A stretch of DNA of 37,601 bases from CAVQBP01 sp964448105 (lineage in GTDB: Bacteria > Bacteroidota > Ignavibacteria > Ignavibacteriales > Ignavibacteriaceae). A program made the translations under genes and the position numbers. Numbering within the stretch: the first letter of the stretch is position 1; each line of letters begins with the position of its first letter. Positions 33,749 to 37,601 of the stretch are shown here, one piece after another. The stretch covers positions 1-37,601 of the forward strand of contig CAYUVK010000045.1 of the NCBI GenBank assembly GCA_964448105.1. The letters run 5' to 3'. The notes below the pieces were generated by a model. It made no database searches. It was not told where the DNA came from and saw only the letters and a list, made by a program, of their open reading frames with translations.

Positions 33749-34118
33749 AAAATTATTTGAATTTGCAGGAAAGACTATATGAATAAGAGTAATTACAAGC
33801 TATAGTTTTATAAATAAAGTAGCTGTGAGAGAGGTCAAGATTATTTAAACATCATTTTCAGACTATTTCTATTATATCCTGATATAGGTAATTTATTTTT
33901 TAACAATGTAGTAACGATTGATTATTCAAATGCACTATTTGGTAAAATAATGATTACACATGGATTTGTCATCTTCAGCACAATCCAACTACTAATATTT
34001 CAATAATTTTAAATAACTTTTCTAATTCATTTATTTATTCATTTAGAATTTTATTCAAAATTCAAAAATATTACTCTGGTTTTGAAATTTTACTATTTTT
34101 AATTAAGGAGGTTTTTTA
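33749..34118. other. Divergent promoter region between the glycan locus and the NmrA-like gene
   Basis: 370 bases, AT-rich, no reading frame worth noting. Near the plus-strand gene a strong Shine-Dalgarno AAGGAGG lies at 34104-34110. I see no convincing hairpin or operator. Confidence 0.5.
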
Positions 34119-35072
34119 ATGTCAGAAAAGAAAGTAATAGCTGTAATTGGAGCAACCGGCGCTCAAGGCGGCGGGTTAGTTCGAGCAATTCTAAATGATA
34201 CCGGATATGAATTTACCGCACGGGCAATTACCAGAAATGCAAATTCGGATAAAGCTAAAGAACTTTCGAAGAAAAGTGTTGAAGTTGTTGAAGCGGATGC
34301 AAGTGACCTTGATAGTTTAAAGAAAGCATTTAAAGGGGCTTATGGTGCATTCTGTGTTACTAATTATTGGGAATACTTTTCACCTGAGAAAGAAAAAGAG
34401 CATGCTAAAAATATGGCAATAGCTGCTAAAGATGCTGGTGTTTCTCATGTTATATGGTCTACACTTGAAGATACGCGCAAATGGGTTCCTCTTAATGATA
34501 ATCGGATGCCTACGCTTATGGAAAATTATAAAGTACCTCATTTTGACGGCAAGGGAGAATCTAATAAATATTTTGAGGATGCGGGAGTACCAACAACTTA
34601 TCTTATCGCTTCATTTTATTGGGATAATCTTATTTACTTTGGAATGGAGCCTAAAAAAGGTCCGGATGGAAAATATGCAATAACATTTCCTATGGGAGAT
34701 AAAAAGCTTGCCGGTATCGCTGCCGAAGATATTGGTAAATGTGCTTTGGGTGTATTTAAAAGTGGTAAAAAATATATCGGTAAGACTGTTGGAATAGCAG
34801 GAGATCATCTGACAGGATATGAAATGGCTGATAAACTTTCAAAAGCTCTTGGTAAAGATATAATTTATAATGAAGTTTCTCCCGAGGTTTATAGAGGTTT
34901 TGGTTTTCCAGGTGCCGATGATGTTGGGAATATGTTTCAATTTTACCGAGATTTTGAAAAAGACGGACTTGAAATTCGCAATCTTGAAGAATCACGGAGC
35001 TTAAATCCAGCCTTACTAAATTTTGATATGTGGCTGGCAAAAAATAAAGCTCATATTCCGATTGAAGAATAA
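34119..35072 (+). CDS. NmrA-like NAD(P)-binding protein
   Basis: 317 residues. Rossmann motif IGATGAQGGGLVRAIL (G11-x2-G14-x2-G17) at the N-terminus, RAITRNANSDKAKEL (NADP-type strand 2), VEADASDLDSLKKAFKGAYGAFCVTNYW, and GVSHVIWSTLED. The catalytic Tyr-x3-Lys of classical SDRs is absent, which fits the NmrA/HSCARG group of atypical SDRs. These sense or bind NADP(H) and act as redox-responsive regulators or reductases. FDGKGESNKYFEDAGVPTTYLIASFYWDN matches the family's substrate-region pattern. AAGGAGG at 34104-34110 is 8 bases before the ATG. It stands alone on its strand; downstream are only gene remnants. Not part of the glycan locus as far as context shows. Confidence 0.9.
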   Translation: MSEKKVIAVIGATGAQGGGLVRAILNDTGYEFTARAITRNANSDKAKELSKKSVEVVEADASDLDSLKKAFKGAYGAFCVTNYWEYFSPEKEKEHAKNMAIAAKDAGVSHVIWSTLEDTRKWVPLNDNRMPTLMENYKVPHFDGKGESNKYFEDAGVPTTYLIASFYWDNLIYFGMEPKKGPDGKYAITFPMGDKKLAGIAAEDIGKCALGVFKSGKKYIGKTVGIAGDHLTGYEMADKLSKALGKDIIYNEVSPEVYRGFGFPGADDVGNMFQFYRDFEKDGLEIRNLEESRSLNPALLNFDMWLAKNKAHIPIEE

Positions 35073-35133
35073 TGTCTTGAATTTTTGTTCGAATGGAGTC
35101 TGGATGCCGCAAATGAGCCTTTATCCGAACCAT

Positions 35134-35249
35134 TCAATTGGCTGCAATTATAACAGTAGCGCCTTCACTGGCGAAGCCTAAAGCAATTGCTCTACCAATT
35201 CCTCGCCCGCCCCCCCGGTTATAATGGCAACTTTATCTTTAAGACGCAT
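35134..35249 (-). pseudogene. 5' fragment of a short-chain dehydrogenase gene, frameshifted
   Basis: From ATG 35249 the minus strand reads MRLKDKVAIITGG. In a G-run (7 G) the frame shifts, and the alternative frame continues GRGIGRAIALGFASEGATVIIAAN, then TGA (35136-35134). Together this is the classic SDR N-terminus with the T-G-x3-G-x-G cofactor motif. The remaining 200 or so residues are gone. A clear remnant, not a functional gene. Confidence 0.8.
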
Positions 35250-35260
35250 ATTATTATTTA

Positions 35261-35748
35261 TTATTTGTTTATTTGAACTAAATGCCGTTTAATTTTTTGT
35301 GTAGTTGTTTTTTCAAACTCTTTCTCTCTTAAATAAAATTTCTTAACCTGTTTAAAAGATGCCAGTTCTTTATTGATCTTTTTAATTTCATCAGAAATAA
35401 CTTTATTAATAAAGTCATCTGTTAATTTAATATTGTTTTTTTCAACATAATAAATAAAAGCTTCGGAATCGACAACTAACTGTGAAGCAATTATTTCATC
35501 GTGCTTCACATCTTTCTCACCGTAAACTATGCTTTCTATTATAAAAGGACTGCGGTTTAAAAGATCTTCAATCTTTTCAGGATATACATTTTCTCCATTA
35601 TTAGCTATTATCACATTTTTCTTTCTTCCGCTCAGATGAAGAAATCCGTCTTTATCAATATAACCTAGATCTCCTGTTTATCACCTTTTGCATAAACTTC
35701 ACCAACACCATATTTATCAGGTTGATGTATTTTAATCTCTACATTAGA
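35261..35748 (-). pseudogene. 3' remnant of an acyl-CoA synthetase (AMP-binding) gene with an internal deletion
   Basis: 35677-35261 reads TGDLGYIDKDGFLHLSGRKK NVIIANNGENVYPEKIEDLL and on to a stop; these are the C-terminal motifs of long-chain acyl-CoA ligases (A8 hinge, catalytic Lys region TTQKIKRH). In front of it, in another frame, 35748 to about 35680 reads SNVEIKIHQPDKYGVGEVYAKGDK, the preceding family motif. About 25 residues normally lying between the two motifs are missing and the frame is shifted (TAA at 35680-35678). The N-terminal 400 or so residues are absent. It begins 11 bases upstream of the SDR fragment. Not functional as a ligase. Confidence 0.82.
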
Positions 35749-35755
35749 TCAATTA

Positions 35756-36133
35756 ATGCGACTTAACAATAAGGGTTTTATATTAAATGAAGATTGGAAG
35801 GATAAAATTGATAAGGAATCGCTAACCTTAGCAGAATCATCTTTAATTCCTGCATGGCTTCTGCTTGCCGGTTATCATGGAGAATTTGAACTGCTTTTTA
35901 CAATACCACAAAATTTGAAGAGTATATTTTTATTAAAGGCGAAAGAAATAAATTGGCAGCCTGTTGAACTTGGCAGAGTAATAAAAGAAGCTCAAATAAA
36001 AATTCCTATTTATGGTAAATTAATTGAAATAGACAGCACTAAAATTAGGAACCTCACCAATAGTCTGGATAAAGGAATAGACTTCTATTTGAAGTCCCTT
36101 TTGGCTATAGACGATAAGATAAAATCAAGTTAA
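35756..36133 (+). pseudogene. 3' fragment of a ThiL-like (thiamine-monophosphate kinase/AIR synthase-related) gene
   Basis: 125 residues from ATG 35756, but the frame is open back to 35726 and STLDQLMRLNN before the Met already looks like coding sequence. LLLAGYHGEFELLFTIPQNL corresponds to the GGEDYELLFT block in the C-terminal half of ThiL, followed by a predicted I-x-x-W-x-P-x-x-x-G-R-V strand and a basic DSTKIRNL. The ATP-binding N-terminal domain is missing and upstream DNA belongs to the antisense acyl-CoA ligase remnant, so a rearrangement joins them near 35726-35748. No Shine-Dalgarno. It is probably a dead fragment; the family assignment rests on one block. Confidence 0.55.
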
Positions 36134-36144
36134 TGAGAAATTGA

Positions 36145-36783
36145 TTACCTGTATAATTTTAAAGCATTATGAACACCTGCTATAACCATCTGAACGGAAA
36201 TTATAGTAATGATTAATCCCATCAACCTGGTTATTACTTTAACAACCCCTTTTTTAAAATATGAAAGAATTTTTTCTCCGAAGACAAAACATAAATAAGT
36301 TATCAAGCAAATTACTGCAAATACACCGATGACAACCACTATATGCAATAATGATGATTCTTCACCGACAAAGTTCATTGCAGTGGAAATAGTTCCCGGT
36401 CCTGCCAATATTGGAATTGCTAAAGGTGAAATTGCGATATCTTCAACAGCATTATCCTTTTCATTTTCACCTTCCGATGGATGATGCATAGAAGACTCTT
36501 TTCCGTGCAGAAGCTGATAGCCGACAATAAAAATAAGCAGCCCGCCTCCGATTTGAAAAGCAGGAAGTGTAATTCCAAATGCTTTAAAAATTACACTGCC
36601 GAATATGGAAAATGCAGCAACAATTAGAAAAGCTAACGATACAGATTTCCAGGCTATCTTCTTTTGTTCAGGTTTTTCGATACCTTCAACCAGTCCTAGA
36701 AATATCGGCATATTTCCGATGGGATTCATAATAGCAAAGAATCCCATAAACACAGTTGAAGCGAAAATAAAAATTCCATACAT
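36145..36783 (-). CDS. MarC family integral membrane protein
   Basis: 212 residues, six predicted membrane helices. Family marks: FFAIMNPIGNMPIFLGL near the N-terminus, FGITLPAFQIGGGLLIFIVGYQLL, SPLAIPILAGPGTISTAM, and RLMGLIITIISVQMVIAGV at the end. A hydrophilic His/Glu loop (ESSMHHPSEGENEKDN) sits between helices 3 and 4. MarC/UPF0056 proteins are inner-membrane proteins once linked to antibiotic resistance; their transport substrate is not established. It stands alone, converging 11 bases from the ThiL-like fragment. AGGGAG-like sequence lies just upstream of the ATG. Confidence 0.92.
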   Translation of the reverse strand: MYGIFIFASTVFMGFFAIMNPIGNMPIFLGLVEGIEKPEQKKIAWKSVSLAFLIVAAFSIFGSVIFKAFGITLPAFQIGGGLLIFIVGYQLLHGKESSMHHPSEGENEKDNAVEDIAISPLAIPILAGPGTISTAMNFVGEESSLLHIVVVIGVFAVICLITYLCFVFGEKILSYFKKGVVKVITRLMGLIITIISVQMVIAGVHNALKLYR

Positions 36784-36849
36784 ATTTTATCTCCCTGGTT
36801 TATAATTATTTTTTTATTTATAAACTGCCAATAACCACTTATTCGTGTA

Positions 36850-36954
36850 AACCGTTAAAACGGTTATCAATACTAGACCTTTTATTATTAACATCGGGAT
36901 TAATCCCGATATTAATAATACCCAACAATTTAATATTCAACTGTTTTAACAGTT
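36850..36954. repeat. Composite intergenic repeat: three palindromes in a row
   Basis: First AACCGTT-AA-AACGGTT (36850-36865). Then an inverted repeat with 18-base arms and one mismatch around TA (36883-36900 with 36903-36920; core ATCGGGAT/ATCCCGAT). Then AACTGTT-TT-AACAGTT (36939-36954). The two outer palindromes are variants of each other placed symmetrically about the middle one, which looks like a mobile or amplified intergenic element rather than chance. Confidence 0.6.
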
Positions 36955-37054
36955 TTCCAATCTTAGGCGGTCAACTTGAATTATAAATTTAATTAAAAAT
37001 TTAATCCCACCCTTTTAATTCATCAAATATTTGAATATTTCCTCTTATTAAACA

Positions 37055-37095
37055 GACATTTTTTTGACATTTCTATTAATCCTTATTGACATTTC
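37055..37095 (+). promoter_or_regulatory. Helically phased GACATTT repeats upstream of the oxoamine synthase
   Basis: GACATTT begins at 37055, 37066 and 37088, spacings of exactly 11 and 22 bases; the last two are extended to TTGACATTTC (37064-37073 and 37086-37095). They end about 80 bases before the ATG. The phasing on one face of the helix suggests a regulator array; TTGACA also resembles a -35 box. Confidence 0.45.
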
Positions 37096-37174
37096 ACTAG
37101 AATCGTAAAAGTAATTTATGGCTTTAAAGATTATGAAAATAGCAAAGAAAATTAAAAAATAGGGAGATAATGAA

Positions 37175-37570
37175 ATGAAAAATGTATTAGAATATCAGGG
37201 TGGAGAAAATTTTGATTTGCGTGAAATGCTCTTAAAAGGAAGACAATTAAGATTAAAAGAAAAAGCCGAATATTTCACCCGTTTTGTAATTGATTTAATC
37301 GAAAATAAGCAAATGCAGCATATGCGATGTATTTCATCTGCTGCTGATAGAGAAGTATACATAATAGATAGATATACTGGCAAAAAAAGGAAAATGATAA
37401 TGTTCGGATCCAATAATTATTTAGGATTGGCAAACCATCCTTATGTAAAAAAGAGAGCAATGGAAGCCATTTCCGAATTTGGTGCCGGAATTGGCGGGCC
37501 TCCGTTATTAAATGGATACACCATTCTACACCGCGAATTGGAAGAAAGCCTCCTGACTTGTGACAATTAG
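37175..37570 (+). pseudogene. N-terminal part of an alpha-oxoamine synthase (BioF/KBL-like) gene ending in an early stop
   Basis: 131 codons to a TAG at 37568-37570; family members have about 400 residues. KMIMFGSNNYLGLANHPYVKKRAMEAISEFGAGIGGPPLLNGYTILHRELEESL is the well-conserved N-terminal region of PLP-dependent enzymes that condense an acyl-CoA with an amino acid (8-amino-7-oxononanoate synthase, KBL, serine palmitoyltransferase). After ESL the normal KGxEDA block is replaced by LTCDN and a stop, and the PLP Lys is never reached. The remaining 31 bases of the window do not decide between a frameshift and true truncation. Shine-Dalgarno GGGAGA at 37161-37166, 8 bases before the ATG. The longer N-terminal extension (about 45 residues) resembles sphingolipid-type or fused oxoamine synthases. 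Confidence 0.75.
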
Positions 37571-37601
37571 TATGGCGGCAATATTTGGGGAAAAAATTCT
37601 T

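Larger units (their letters stand above)
36784..37174. other. Palindrome-rich spacer between marC-like and oxoamine synthase genes
   Basis: 391 bases with no reading frame of note. It holds three inverted repeats (36850-36954) and, closer to the plus-strand gene, phased GACATTT repeats (37055-37095). Both flanking genes diverge from it, so it must contain both promoters. Confidence 0.6.

Noticed and set aside
34756..35133. 125-codon minus-strand frame
   Set aside because: It is antisense to the well-supported NmrA-like gene and shows no motif or Shine-Dalgarno.

Overview
The window is AT-rich and reads like the chromosome of a member of the Ignavibacteria or a close relative in the Bacteroidota/Chlorobiota group. 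The evidence is two type IX secretion (T9SS) C-terminal sorting domains with the NYPNPFNP motif, hybrid histidine kinases that end in AraC DNA-binding domains, Bacteroidota-style lipoproteins, and large arrays of glycosyltransferases. This placement is inferred from families. I saw no rRNA, tRNA, CRISPR array or intact transposase.

Layout. (1) 1-2767, minus: a partial outer-membrane protein with a TTG start, and two lipoproteins. (2) 2996-4690: mscL (plus), facing rluE and a small glycosyltransferase (minus); mscL and rluE share a terminator. (3) 4694-16548, minus: a signalling cassette present twice. Each copy encodes a Ser/Thr kinase with a TolB-like domain and TPRs, a roughly 110-residue Cys-free cupredoxin-like protein, and a soluble GAF-histidine kinase-receiver-AraC protein. 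A secreted HEAT-repeat gene sits upstream of copy A, and a frameshifted stub that looks like its counterpart sits upstream of copy B. (4) 16795-20180, minus: T9SS cargo. One LamG gene is broken by an in-frame TGA, one beta-propeller gene is intact, and there is a decayed sorting-domain remnant. Short perfect palindromes lie inside or beside these sorting domains. (5) 20208-33748, minus: a surface-glycan locus with two GT4 and two GT2 glycosyltransferases, a chimeric GT2/GT-D remnant, a YbhN-type membrane protein, two alkaline-phosphatase-superfamily proteins with altered metal ligands, a Gfo/Idh/MocA oxidoreductase and three tandem aldo-keto reductases, one with its catalytic Tyr and His swapped. 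(6) 34119-37570: an intact NmrA-like gene, then remnants of an SDR, an acyl-CoA ligase and a ThiL-like gene, then a MarC-family gene, a palindrome-rich spacer and a truncated alpha-oxoamine synthase preceded by helically phased repeats.

How it fits together. The duplicated cassette looks like a signalling unit linking a membrane Ser/Thr kinase to a phosphorelay that ends directly on DNA; this functional link is inferred from conserved order and duplication. The glycan locus probably builds and trims a surface polysaccharide. The region as a whole shows repeated duplication followed by decay.
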